Below are positions 1 to 8,860 of a DNA stretch of 34,423 nucleotides, in pieces. The notes below the pieces were generated by a model that was not told the origin of the DNA, made no database searches, and saw nothing but the letters and a program-made list of their open reading frames with translations. Source of the DNA: JBLHKS01 sp047620505 (GTDB lineage Bacteria; Verrucomicrobiota; Verrucomicrobiia; Verrucomicrobiales; DEV007). How positions within the stretch are numbered: the stretch's first letter is position 1; each line of letters begins with the position of its first letter. The DNA lies in assembly GCA_047620505.1 (NCBI GenBank), contig JBLHKS010000061.1, forward strand, positions 1 through 34,423, given 5' to 3'. Made by a program: the position numbers and the translations under genes.

Positions 1-357
1 TTTCCAGAACGCGGGTGCGAAGCGGACTGGCGCGCGTGTTGGGAAGTTCCAGCGCTCCTCGCCAGTCGCCGAATCGAGCGCGTGGATCGAGCAATCGACG
101 CTGCTGCCGTAAAACAGCATTCCGTCAGCCGAGATGATCGGGTAGGCGCGATCGAAGGTCATCCGATCCGAACGCGGCCACGCCGGTCGAGGTTCGTGAG
201 CCAGTTTTCGAACCCATTGGAGATGCATTTCGGCTGGCAACGATTCAGCCGTGTAGCCGCTTCGTCCGGCGTCGGCGCGCGACATTGGCCAATCGACCGC
301 AGAGGCAAATCCAAGGGAAAGGACGAGCGCGGCGAGGATCTTGAACTCGAGTTTCAT
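1..357 (-). CDS. Secreted PQQ-like beta-propeller protein (N-terminal part, runs off window start)
   Basis: The reading frame opens with ATG at 357 on the minus strand and stays open to base 1, so only the first 119 residues are here. A signal peptide is clear (MKLEFKILAALVLSLGFASA), followed directly by VDWPMSRADAGRSGYTAE, a variant of the WPxWRGDPxRSG opening of PQQ-like propellers. Blade-type repeats follow (SVDCSIHALDSATGEERWNF). GAGGG stands 7 bases before the ATG and can serve as ribosome-binding site. The N-terminus resembles that of the next gene upstream (440-3535), and the two lie on the same strand 82 bases apart, so they look like a duplicated pair in one operon. The protein is probably periplasmic; the substrate cannot be told. 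Bound PQQ is not implied by this fold alone. Confidence 0.85.
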   Translation of the reverse strand, partial: MKLEFKILAALVLSLGFASAVDWPMSRADAGRSGYTAESLPAEMHLQWVRKLAHEPRPAWPRSDRMTFDRAYPIISADGMLFYGSSVDCSIHALDSATGEERWNFPTRAPVRFAPAFWK

Positions 358-393
358 GCGCAAACCCTCGACGAAAAGCCGGAACGCTCAACC

Positions 394-403
394 AGCAGCT
401 GCT
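394..403. repeat. Copy of the iterated palindrome AGCAGCTGCT (intergenic)
   Basis: An exact 10-base palindrome lies in the 82-base gap between the two PQQ-like genes. It is one of 15 exact copies in the window and one of two that fall outside any gene, so protein sequence cannot explain it. All positions are given in the findings. Confidence 0.8.
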
Positions 404-439
404 AGCGAGTGGGCATCTGCGAAAAAGACCTGTCCTTCC

Positions 440-3400
440 TTAATCTTCAGGCTCCACCGCGCGCACCTGCCAGCTTCCAGTCTCCGGCATGTGGACCATC
501 GAGAACGATGTCTGAATCGGATAATTGCAAACGCAGCCGACTGAAAAACACGGCGAATTGAGCACGCCATCGGCCGCGATCAAACTCGCGGAACAGCCGG
601 AACGCAGGTTCCGCAGATTCGTCTGTTCGCCGGATTTGATATCGATGTAGGCAGCGCAATTATCGCGGAGGAAGAGCAAATTTTCGCTGCCTACGGCGTA
701 GTTGCAGCCGCCGCGGGTGAAGAGCCGGGAGCCGTCGAGAACCTTGCCCGTCGCAGTTTCGTAGGTGTGGCCGACCTGATTTATGAAGGTGTCGCCCGTG
801 ATGATCAGCGGTTGCTGGCCCTTCGAATCGCGCTCCCAGACCATCTCGCCGCTGTCCAGATTCAGGGCAACGGTTCGCTCGTTTTTGCCTCCGATAAGGA
901 GATTCTTATCAACTGTGCAAGCGAGCCAGTCGTCTGATGATCGTAAGCCGAGAAAATGGATCGTTTTCAAAACGGCGGGAGGATTATCAAGGGTGTAACG
1001 CCAGAGTTCGGCACCTGTTTTTTCGTCGAGCGCAAAAATCGTTGAGGTCAATTTAGTTGAGTCCGCTCCGCGGCGATTCATCTCAGCGATTTCAATCGGC
1101 GAGTGCGAATCGATGCAGAAAACCTTTCCTTTAGCCATCGCAACGGCCGCCGCACCGAAGCGTTCCCCGGCCTCGCGCGCCCAGCGTTGTTTGCCAGTTC
1201 TGCGATCGACAGCCACGATCATATCGCAGTCCCAACGACCTTCGCTGATCTGGTCGGTCGCCTTGAAACGCAGGCCGATGAGCACGGTGTCCTCGGCGAT
1301 CCGAACTTCGGTCGCCCTGACCGGAATGTCGTCCGGTTGACCGATTTCAAGCGGATGGGTCGCCATCGTTTCGCCCGTCTCTGCGTCCAGAATCACTAAC
1401 TCTCTACCCTGAGCGACGAAGACCGCGTCCGGCCAGGAGGCGTAACGAGCCGAGCCCTCCACCTTTTTCGTCCAGAGCAAACGACCCGTGTAGCAATCGA
1501 CCGCATGAAGCGTGTTGCTCGCGACTTGCAAGGCGAAGAGCCGACCACCAGCGACCTGCGGTTTAACGCCGTGACCGTAGTCTTTGCGTTTGTAAAAACC
1601 GTGATCGACACCGTCGCCGTACCATAAAATTCCGAGCGGCGCTTTGACGAGTTGATCACGCGAAAAAAATGAGCGCGCAGCGTCGCCAGTTTCCTGAGTC
1701 CAGCTGGCGGAACCCGGAAGAGGGCCCTCACGACGGCGGATCTTCTCATCGAAATAAGCCGTGCCGCCGTACGGATGAAGCATTTCGAAAATCCGCTCGT
1801 CAGCGGTCAGCAAGCCAGCCGTTTCGGACGTGATGAGGCTCCCGAGGTAAGGCGCGATCTTCACTGTTTTAGGATCATCGGCAATCGCTTGAAATCGCGC
1901 GTCCCAAGGACCGTCTAACGCGAATCTCCGACGCAAGTCGTCAATTTTCGTCCGGTCGGAATCAACCGCGATGACACGAAGTTCGCTGTGCCGAAGCAAG
2001 CCCTCGATCAACTCGCCATCCTCAACTCCAAGCACGAGCGCATAGCCTTCGTTGACGCCAGCAGCTGCTAGAACCGCTGGTGGCTCGGAATCGTCGGCTG
2101 ACGCGATTTCCGGTGCCGCGGCTTCGTAAGTTTGGGACTCACCTTCGCGCGCGCCAAAGCAGTGAACGCCGCCGTTCTCGGTCACGGCGAAAAGCTTGCC
2201 GTCTGCCGCAATCAACTCAGCCGGGATGTCCGGCAGCTCGACTTCCCAAGCCAGCTCCTTCGTTTCGATGTCGATTGCGATGAGCAATTTGTCCCAGTGC
2301 GTGTAGAGCCGATCGCCGGATTTGAGAATCGTATTTGGAGTCGATTGAGCATTCTTTTCGCCAACTCGGCCTTGATAAGTCCAAGCCAAAGGCGCTTCCC
2401 ACTTCGCTGGTTTAATCGTCTTTCCGTTGTTCTCCTTTTCATACCTTTCGACCTCAGAATTCGCCAGGTCATAAGCGTAAACCACGCCCGTTTCCGCGCC
2501 GTAAGCGATCCCCTCATGAACGACAGATCGATGATCGCAGCCCTTGAAAAACTTGTATTGGAAAAGCGGACCTTCGAACTGCTCCATCTTGCCGCCGTCC
2601 CAGCCCTGCGGCGCTTCTTTGCCAGCCTCGGTGTAAGGAACCGCGCCCATTTCAAGCCCATTGGTCAGGTCCATCACGCCGCGCTCGCCTACCAGCGCGA
2701 GGTCGCCTGACACGATCACACGGCTGTCTCCGTTTCGGTAGCCCTGGACGAAATGCAGAAGCTCGCCTGTTTCTTTGTCGAGCCGCGCCGGCATCGAGCG
2801 ACCGTTGGCGACGATGAGCCGATCTCCAGCCACTAACATGTGTCCTTGCGGCGAAATTCCAGCTTCGTGCAGTTTGTTATGATCGATCCGCGTATCCGGA
2901 ATCTGATGGCTGTTCGAATTCGTCCAAATCAGCTCGCCTGTCTCAGGATTCGCGGCAAAAACGAAGACGCCCATCGTCGGCCAGATTCCGGAGCCGAAAT
3001 ACAGCTTCCCATCCGCGATCACCGGCCCGCCGCGCACCGGCCAGAATGAAACGAGGCGGCCATTGCCGAGATGCCGATACTCCGGACGATCTTCAGGTGC
3101 CGCGCGGATTTTCCAAAGCATTTCGCCGGACTCTGAGCTGAGGCAATAAAGGTAGCCATCGTCCGAGCCGACGTAGACCTTTCCATTCATCGCGACCGGA
3201 GCAACGCGCACTGGGCCGTCCGTGAAAAAACGCCAGCCTTCGGATCCAGTTTCGGTATCGAACGCCGCGACCGAACCGTCGTTTGGCGACGCGATGATCA
3301 GCTTCTTGCCGGTCACAACCGGGTGATACGAAGCGTCGAAATGCAGCCGAGATTCATTCGCCCAGGCGATCCGCGCCTCTGGCAACTGCCGAGTCCACTG

Positions 3401-3535
3401 AGGATGGAGATCAGCGGGCAACTGCTCAGTCGAGCTACCGCTGCGTTGGGGATCGCCGCGCCACATTGGCCAGTCTTCGGCGATGGTCAAAATCGGCGTC
3501 GCGAGGCACAGAAGAAGCAGGGTGGGTTTTCTCAT
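440..3535 (-). CDS. Large secreted PQQ-like beta-propeller protein with internal methyltransferase-like segment
   Basis: The product is 1031 residues. I place the start at 3535 because the sequence from there is a signal peptide (MRKPTLLLLCLATPILTIA) followed by EDWPMWRGDPQRSG; the open frame extends 38 codons further up but without a leader. Two blocks of propeller repeats (about residues 20-470 and 640-1030; motifs such as AFDTETGSEGWRF, VDCYTGRLLWTKK, ALDEKTGAELWRY) flank a different segment at about residues 485-610. There LVLGVEDGELIEGLL followed by LRVIAVDSDRTKIDDLRRRF looks like motif I and the acidic strand-2 end of a class I methyltransferase Rossmann fold. Such mixed proteins are known from planctomycetes and Verrucomicrobiota. 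Since the protein is exported, where SAM is not expected, the Rossmann part may be structural. It is co-directional with the partial paralogue downstream and divergent from a third propeller gene. Confidence 0.88.
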   Translation of the reverse strand: MRKPTLLLLCLATPILTIAEDWPMWRGDPQRSGSSTEQLPADLHPQWTRQLPEARIAWANESRLHFDASYHPVVTGKKLIIASPNDGSVAAFDTETGSEGWRFFTDGPVRVAPVAMNGKVYVGSDDGYLYCLSSESGEMLWKIRAAPEDRPEYRHLGNGRLVSFWPVRGGPVIADGKLYFGSGIWPTMGVFVFAANPETGELIWTNSNSHQIPDTRIDHNKLHEAGISPQGHMLVAGDRLIVANGRSMPARLDKETGELLHFVQGYRNGDSRVIVSGDLALVGERGVMDLTNGLEMGAVPYTEAGKEAPQGWDGGKMEQFEGPLFQYKFFKGCDHRSVVHEGIAYGAETGVVYAYDLANSEVERYEKENNGKTIKPAKWEAPLAWTYQGRVGEKNAQSTPNTILKSGDRLYTHWDKLLIAIDIETKELAWEVELPDIPAELIAADGKLFAVTENGGVHCFGAREGESQTYEAAAPEIASADDSEPPAVLAAAGVNEGYALVLGVEDGELIEGLLRHSELRVIAVDSDRTKIDDLRRRFALDGPWDARFQAIADDPKTVKIAPYLGSLITSETAGLLTADERIFEMLHPYGGTAYFDEKIRRREGPLPGSASWTQETGDAARSFFSRDQLVKAPLGILWYGDGVDHGFYKRKDYGHGVKPQVAGGRLFALQVASNTLHAVDCYTGRLLWTKKVEGSARYASWPDAVFVAQGRELVILDAETGETMATHPLEIGQPDDIPVRATEVRIAEDTVLIGLRFKATDQISEGRWDCDMIVAVDRRTGKQRWAREAGERFGAAAVAMAKGKVFCIDSHSPIEIAEMNRRGADSTKLTSTIFALDEKTGAELWRYTLDNPPAVLKTIHFLGLRSSDDWLACTVDKNLLIGGKNERTVALNLDSGEMVWERDSKGQQPLIITGDTFINQVGHTYETATGKVLDGSRLFTRGGCNYAVGSENLLFLRDNCAAYIDIKSGEQTNLRNLRSGCSASLIAADGVLNSPCFSVGCVCNYPIQTSFSMVHMPETGSWQVRAVEPED

Positions 3536-3652
3536 CGGCGAAAGTGTTCCAGACTCATTCCCCTGTGTCCAGCAAGTCATCTGTTCGAACCTTCGAGCGC
3601 CAACTCGATTCGGGTTGAATCCTCGATCGAGAAGGACTTGCTTTCGCACCTC

Positions 3653-4873
3653 GTGACCTCACCTCGAACACGCCCGGTGCCCCTTCTGATTCTGCTTTCG
3701 CTGTCAGCTGCTGCTGGCTTTCAATTCGCCGCCGCCGAGGACTGGCCGAACTGGCGCGGGCCACGGTTTGATGGAGTTTCAAACGAGAAGCTGCCGGACA
3801 AGTTGCCCGATGAACCATCGGTCGTCTGGAAGGCGAAAGTTGGGACGGGTTTCAGCACCGTGTCCGTCGCGCGTGGGCGAGTTTTCACGATGGGCAACGC
3901 GAATGGGACTGACACGGTCTGGTGTCTCGACGCCGCGACGGGCGAGTTGATTTGGAAACACGACTACCCTTGCGAGCTCGACCCACTCTACTACGAAGGC
4001 GGGCCTGGAGCGACGCCGACGGTTCATGGCGATTCGGTTTTCACGCTGAGCAAAAAAGGGCATGCGTTCCGGCTCAATTTCGAAACCGGCGCGGTGCGTT
4101 GGTCGCGGGATCTGGTCGGCGACCACGGATTCGAGTTGCCGGAATGGAGTTTCGCCAGCTCGCCCTTCATCTTTGAAGAGCGGATCATTCTGAATGTCGG
4201 CGGAGCTGGAACGGCGCTGGACTACGAGACCGGCCGGACGATCTGGAAATCGAGCGAGAAACCTTCAGGCTACGCCACCGCCGTCCCGTTTCACCGGAAT
4301 GATAAGCCCGAGCTGATTCTATTCGTCGCCAAGGAAGTCATCGGTCTCGATCCGCTCACTGGCCGCGTTGCGTGGAGCTTTGCTTCCGAGTGCAGCCGCA
4401 ACGTTAACGCGGCCGACCCGGTGGTCTCCGGAAACCGGTTCATGATCTCGTCGAGCGTCGGCGCGGTCTGTCTGGAAGTTGGCCCCGGCGCCAACCCCAC
4501 GCCCACGGTGATTTGGGAAACGAAAAAGCTGAGAACCTACTTCAACCCGACCGTCCGCGTCGGCGATCACCTCTTCGCCTTGCACGGCACGACGCATCGA
4601 CCGACGGAATTGGTCTGTCTCGATTGGAAAACCGGAGAAACTCGCTGGAACGAGCCCGGATTCGGGAGCGGCGCGCTGATGGCGGCACCCGATCGGCTGA
4701 TCCTCTTCGATAACGGCGAGTTGACGATTTTCCCCGCCAACGCCGAGCGATTCGAACCCCTGACACGATCACAAATTCTAAGCGGAAAATGCTGGACGGT
4801 TCCAGTCTGGTCCAACGACCGGATTTATTGCCGCAACGCCGAGGGCGATCTCGCCTGCGTCGCGCTTCGTTGA
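3653..4873 (+). CDS. Secreted PQQ-like beta-propeller protein
   Basis: The gene encodes about 406 residues. The frame is open further upstream but the best start is GTG at 3653, giving MTSPRTRPVPLLILLSLSAA, a plausible signal peptide, before AEDWPNWRGPRFDGVSNEKL. No ATG fits; a second GTG at 3677 would shorten the charged n-region. Propeller repeats include WCLDAATGELIWKHDYP, FRLNFETGAVRWSRDL and VCLDWKTGETRWNE. The WPNWRGP opening and length match the common verrucomicrobial/planctomycete family of single-propeller BamB-like secreted proteins. It is transcribed away from the 1031-residue paralogue with 117 bases between them. Function is unknown; the fold could serve protein interaction or a redox enzyme. 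Confidence 0.85.
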   Translation: MTSPRTRPVPLLILLSLSAAAGFQFAAAEDWPNWRGPRFDGVSNEKLPDKLPDEPSVVWKAKVGTGFSTVSVARGRVFTMGNANGTDTVWCLDAATGELIWKHDYPCELDPLYYEGGPGATPTVHGDSVFTLSKKGHAFRLNFETGAVRWSRDLVGDHGFELPEWSFASSPFIFEERIILNVGGAGTALDYETGRTIWKSSEKPSGYATAVPFHRNDKPELILFVAKEVIGLDPLTGRVAWSFASECSRNVNAADPVVSGNRFMISSSVGAVCLEVGPGANPTPTVIWETKKLRTYFNPTVRVGDHLFALHGTTHRPTELVCLDWKTGETRWNEPGFGSGALMAAPDRLILFDNGELTIFPANAERFEPLTRSQILSGKCWTVPVWSNDRIYCRNAEGDLACVALR

Positions 4874-4937
4874 ATTGAGTCCAGTATCGTCGCCAATTTA
4901 ATAAAGGCGTGACGTCATACCGGTTCGTCCTGACCGC

Positions 4938-6344
4938 CTAATTCGGTTCGTCCTCGTCCTCCAAGGCCATTCGGATCGCGGTCACTCCCTCCCTGGCTGA
5001 CGACTCGCTTTCTGCTTCCTCGTCGCTGAAGCGAAAGCCTTCCAGCATCGGAATTAGCGATTCTCCCGGCGTGAGCTTAGCCAGAAAAGCCTCCCATTCT
5101 TCAGCGTGCGAGGCGGACAGCCCTAACCGCCACAAAACGTAATCTTTGAGGCTTTCGCCAGTGAGCAAGACCTTGCCGAATCGTGCTTTTTGAAATGCCT
5201 CGTCCGGAACACTCCACGCCGCGTGGCAGAGCGTCGGAAGTTCGCCAGACTCGTTCGCTTGAATCGATGCTTCCCAAATCACCGCGCCTGATTCCTCATC
5301 CCATTCTCCGTTGGTGGCAATCGGCGTGACGGGCAACTCCAGTCTCACGTTCAGTTCCGCGGTATCGGAACCGGTCCCGATCGAATCGCAGTCAATAAAA
5401 GTGTTAATGCCCAACTCCCAGAACATCTCGCTGGCATTCGGAGGTTCTGCGTTCGGCTCTCCGGAATTCTCTTTCTTCCACGCTTCGAGCTCCAACCGAT
5501 AGAATTCCGTACCGAGCATGTAGCTCTCCAGAGACGCCGCCAGACGTTCTTCGTCTTTCAAAAAGTCGAGCGCAGCCGGCAGAGAATTCACTGACGGAAT
5601 CCACGGAATCCCCATGCGCCGCGCGATCGATGCACCAACCAGTTCGAGGATTTCCGTATCGCCAGCCGTGCCTTGAAAGACGCGACTTAGCTTTGACGCC
5701 TCTTCCTTTGAGAAATAGCCGCGCTCGTGGAGATAGAGCTCGATTCGCGCGACGTATTCTCTCATCGCGTCATCATCGGCATCGTCGTCGCCAAAAGGCA
5801 AGATCTGGCCCAAAAAGCTGAGATTCTTCAGGTCGTGCCGAAACCGCTGATCGAGAAATTCGCGCAGTTGCTCGAAGCCGGGCTCCTCGGTCAGCTCGGA
5901 TTCAAACCAACCGATCAGGAGATCCGTGAACTGATCCGCCGACTTCACGCGCTTCTGAAATTGGCCCCACTGGTCGTCTTCTCCGCGAAACCGTTCGGTG
6001 TAGGTTGAGACAGATCCCATCGAAGTCTCTTCCCTGAAAAAGTAACCAGCACCACCGACATCGCTCGGCGTCGAGGTAGCCACGCGGCCGCGAAACGTGT
6101 GGAGTTGCGTCTCCTGGTCCACCTCGTGATTCGTGTAAAGCGCTTCGAGCGCCCCCAGCTCATCTTCCGGAAACTCCAACACCTTCCGCTTCCCGTTTTC
6201 ATCGACTTCAGAACGCTGACATTGCAACGTGCGATTCAATCCGTCGCCATCCGGTTTTATGATGACGGTATATTCGTTGTGTGGACAGGCTGTCAGGAGC
6301 AGCGAACTGGCCAACGCGGCGAGGATAAGGGAGATTCGTTTCAT
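4938..6344 (-). CDS. Lipoprotein of unknown function
   Basis: The product is 468 residues and begins MKRISLILAALASSLLLTAC, a lipoprotein signal with lipobox LTAC and lipidated Cys20. The rest is acidic and rich in Glu/Asp, with no repeats or catalytic motif that I recognise. The C-terminus is very acidic (ALEDEDEPN). It stands alone: the propeller gene is convergent on one side and the next gene upstream (the dehydrogenase ending at 6480) is on the same strand 135 bases away. The +8 to +30 region (HNEYTVIIKPDGDGLNRTLQ) resembles verrucomicrobial lipoproteins that start with a beta-strand after the anchor, but I cannot name a family. Confidence 0.85.
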   Translation of the reverse strand: MKRISLILAALASSLLLTACPHNEYTVIIKPDGDGLNRTLQCQRSEVDENGKRKVLEFPEDELGALEALYTNHEVDQETQLHTFRGRVATSTPSDVGGAGYFFREETSMGSVSTYTERFRGEDDQWGQFQKRVKSADQFTDLLIGWFESELTEEPGFEQLREFLDQRFRHDLKNLSFLGQILPFGDDDADDDAMREYVARIELYLHERGYFSKEEASKLSRVFQGTAGDTEILELVGASIARRMGIPWIPSVNSLPAALDFLKDEERLAASLESYMLGTEFYRLELEAWKKENSGEPNAEPPNASEMFWELGINTFIDCDSIGTGSDTAELNVRLELPVTPIATNGEWDEESGAVIWEASIQANESGELPTLCHAAWSVPDEAFQKARFGKVLLTGESLKDYVLWRLGLSASHAEEWEAFLAKLTPGESLIPMLEGFRFSDEEAESESSAREGVTAIRMALEDEDEPN

Positions 6345-6479
6345 GTGGTGAATTTTCAGGCCTGGCTTCGAACTATTTTACACGGCGAGTTCAAGGCTAT
6401 CAAATTGGCCGATCCAAGGCGAGATCCGAATCAAGCGGCGACGACTTTGCCGATCATGACCCCAGAACTGAGCAAAAAC

Positions 6480-7193
6480 TCAATGCCATTCGTTGGTCGG
6501 AAACATGACCACCCGCTTGAAGACCGTGTGATCGGGCTGACCAAGAATGTAGCAGACCATATCGACGATTTCCCCGGGCTGGATCGTTTTGGAAACATCT
6601 CCCGGGTAAGGATTGGTTTCCGGATCCCAAAGCGGAGTATCGATCGCGCCGGGACAGATCGTCGAGACCCCGATCCGATGCGGGATCAGCTCCTGAGTCA
6701 GCGCATCGGCGAAACCGAGCATGCCGTGCTTCGAGGCGCAGTAGCTGGCTTGACCCTCGATCCCGCGGACGCCAGCGACCGAAGCGATGTTGACGATGCG
6801 GCCTCTGCGGCGAGGGATCATGTGCTGAATCGCAGCGTGAGTGCAGTACATCGCCCCCTTGAGATTGATGTCGATAATGTCATCGAGCGTCTCCAGCGAT
6901 TGCTCGGCAAAAGGGATATTTTGAACCACGGCGGCGTTGTTGACCAGCACTCCGATCGGACCGTGATCGGCCTCGAGAGCATCGATGCACAGGGTCACCG
7001 CCTCGGCATTGCTGACGTCAACTGGGCAGGCGATGATTCTGCCAGCATCCGCCTTCGCGGCTAACTTTTCGAGCTTGTCCGAACTGCGGGCGAGCGCGGC
7101 GACGGTTCGTCCTTCGCTTGCCAGACGCAGTGCGAGGGCTTCTCCAACTCCGCGGCTCGCGCCGGTGATCACTACGAGGTCGTCACTTGTCAT
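6480..7193 (-). CDS. Short-chain dehydrogenase/reductase
   Basis: This is a 237-residue classical SDR. The cofactor motif TGASRGVG lies at residues 10-17, NNAA at 85-88, the catalytic Ser in NIASVAG at about 138, and YxxxK as YCASK at 151-155; PG-T after strand 6 (CPGAIDTPLW) is also present. I start at 7193 because MTSDDLVVITGASRG is the usual N-terminus; the open frame continues 42 codons upstream with a sequence unlike the family. It is divergent from purM with 134 bases between starts. NAD(P)H dependence is known for the family; the substrate is not predictable. It could be a 3-ketoacyl reductase-like or a sepiapterin reductase-like enzyme. Confidence 0.9.
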   Translation of the reverse strand: MTSDDLVVITGASRGVGEALALRLASEGRTVAALARSSDKLEKLAAKADAGRIIACPVDVSNAEAVTLCIDALEADHGPIGVLVNNAAVVQNIPFAEQSLETLDDIIDINLKGAMYCTHAAIQHMIPRRRGRIVNIASVAGVRGIEGQASYCASKHGMLGFADALTQELIPHRIGVSTICPGAIDTPLWDPETNPYPGDVSKTIQPGEIVDMVCYILGQPDHTVFKRVVMFPTNEWH

Positions 7194-7327
7194 AGAATTC
7201 ACTGACGAGCCGTTTTCGATGGCGAGCAAAAGGTAAACCCACGAACAGATCCCGAGACCGATCGAACCTTCGACAAGCCGCTTGAACTGAGGTTGGGTCG
7301 GCCCTATCAATGCGCCCACTTTTCCAA

Positions 7328-8314
7328 ATGAGCGCCCTCACCTATAAAGAAGCCGGAGTCGACATCAAGGAAGCCGCCGCCCTCGTTGGCGACATCGGTT
7401 CCCTGGTCAAACGCACCCAACGTAATCGTCAGCTTCATTCGGCTTTCGGACTTTTTGCCGCGGGATACGATCTATCGGCTTACGAGAATCCTGTGATCGT
7501 AACCGGTTGCGACGGCGTCGGAACGAAACTGGAGTTGTTGTTAGAACACGATCTTCTTGAGCACGCGGGCAAAGACCTCGTCGCGATGAGCGTAAACGAC
7601 ATTCTGACAACCGGCGGCGATCCGCTGATGTTTCTGGACTACATCGGCGTGCCGCAAATAGATAAGCCGAAAATCACTCGCTTGATTGCCGGCATGGTCG
7701 AATACCTCGAAAGCTGCGATTGCATCCTCGCTGGTGGCGAGACGGCAGAGATGCCAGGAATTGTGCCCGAAGGCATCGTCGAACTTTCCGGATTTTGCGT
7801 CGGTGCAGCGGAGAAATCAGAATTAATCGATCCGACACAGATCAAAATCGGAGACGTTGTCGTTGGTTACGCGTCCGATGGTTTTCACGCGAACGGTTGG
7901 TCGTTGATCAGGCGAGTCATTCGCGAAAACGCGGACGAATTCAGCGATGAGGAGATCCAGCAGCTGCTCGCGCCGACTCGGCTTTATCACGACGTCGTTT
8001 CCAACATGAAAAACTCGGAAATCAACGTCCGCGCGCACGCCCACATCACAGGCGGCGGCCTTCCGGAAAATCTGGAGCGCCTGCTGCCCGGCAAAGGAGC
8101 TAAGCTGGAAGTTCCGCGCTGGAATCTTGGTGCCGTGCAGAAAGTTCTCGCCCACTGCGATGCCGCCGATGCGCCGAACACCTTTAATCTCGGATTCGGC
8201 TGGGTTTCGATCGTTCCGCCGGAGGAAGCGGACGCGGCGTTGGCCTGCGGGCCTGGCGCGACGATTCTAGGCGAAATCGACGACACGGGAGTCGTTAGCG
8301 TTCGGATTTCCTGA
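7328..8314 (+). CDS. purM: Phosphoribosylformylglycinamidine cyclo-ligase (AIR synthetase)
   Basis: PurM closes the imidazole ring of FGAM to AIR with ATP, a step of de novo purine synthesis in the cytoplasm. The family marks are all here: TYKEAGVDIKEA at the N-terminus, TGCDGVGTKLEL, VNDILTTGGDPLMFLDYI, ILAGGETAEMPG, YASDGFHANGWSLIRRV and HITGGGLPENL. The start at 7328 gives MSALTYKEAGVDI, which matches the family; an ATG at 7310 would add six residues. No clear Shine-Dalgarno sequence is seen. The protein is 328 residues, a little short of the usual 345 or so. No other purine gene is adjacent. Confidence 0.97.
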   Translation: MSALTYKEAGVDIKEAAALVGDIGSLVKRTQRNRQLHSAFGLFAAGYDLSAYENPVIVTGCDGVGTKLELLLEHDLLEHAGKDLVAMSVNDILTTGGDPLMFLDYIGVPQIDKPKITRLIAGMVEYLESCDCILAGGETAEMPGIVPEGIVELSGFCVGAAEKSELIDPTQIKIGDVVVGYASDGFHANGWSLIRRVIRENADEFSDEEIQQLLAPTRLYHDVVSNMKNSEINVRAHAHITGGGLPENLERLLPGKGAKLEVPRWNLGAVQKVLAHCDAADAPNTFNLGFGWVSIVPPEEADAALACGPGATILGEIDDTGVVSVRIS

Positions 8315-8320
8315 AATCCG
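8303..8320. terminator. Hairpin overlapping the purM stop codon
   Basis: A perfect 7-base-pair stem (CGGATTT / AAATCCG) with loop CCTG contains the purM stop codon, in the 15-base gap before a convergent gene. It may act as a bidirectional terminator, but only a weak T-rich stretch follows, so this is tentative. Confidence 0.4.
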
Positions 8321-8329
8321 GTGCCAAGT

Positions 8330-8662
8330 TTACCAACTCAAAGAGGCATAAAGCAACGCGCTTAGCACGCACGATGCCAAGATCCCAATCGCTCCCATTG
8401 CGATCCCAAACGCGGCCCGCAACCGAGGCCATCCACCGTCGATTCTGTTCTGATTCGCCATGGCCCTTATCCCATAAATGATGGCAGTAAACGCCGAAAT
8501 GAGGAGCACGAGGATCAAGGTCGATGCGGCCGCCGAATCAAAAAATCTCTTCGCAAAGACGATCTCCGCAATGAGAAATGAATAGCCCACCAACGGAATC
8601 GCCCCCGCGATCAAAGAGATCCACGAATAGCGTATTGAGGATTGCGGAATTTTGGAAGACAT
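8330..8662 (-). CDS. Small multi-pass membrane protein
   Basis: The product is 110 residues. Hydrophobic segments are visible at about 14-34 (WISLIAGAIPLVGYSFLIAE), 45-66 (STLILVLLISAFTAIIYGIR) and 85-108 (GIAMGAIGILASCVLSALLY), which gives three membrane spans. The short polar loop (NQNRIDGGWPRLR) between spans 2 and 3 resembles DUF4190-like proteins, but this is a loose resemblance. It is convergent with purM and stands alone. Function unknown. Confidence 0.7.
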   Translation of the reverse strand: MSSKIPQSSIRYSWISLIAGAIPLVGYSFLIAEIVFAKRFFDSAAASTLILVLLISAFTAIIYGIRAMANQNRIDGGWPRLRAAFGIAMGAIGILASCVLSALLYASLSW

Positions 8663-8860
8663 CTTCGCTTCACCAGCTGGCTTGAACCTCGCCGCGAACA
8701 GCGCTTAAGTCACGGAATCACCATGAAATCGCCCTTCATTCCAGCGCCGTTTCTCATTCAGGCTCCTCCGCTACAGAGTTTTGATGGAGATTCACGCTGC
8801 TCGATTGGCAAGGAAATCATCCGGAACCCGATTTTTCTGGTTAGGTGAAGCTGGGCTACG

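Noticed and set aside
4903..4940. Possible terminator hairpin between the convergent propeller and lipoprotein genes
   Set aside because: Only AGGCG/CGCCT pairs cleanly, the rest needs an asymmetric bulge, and the T-run is weak.
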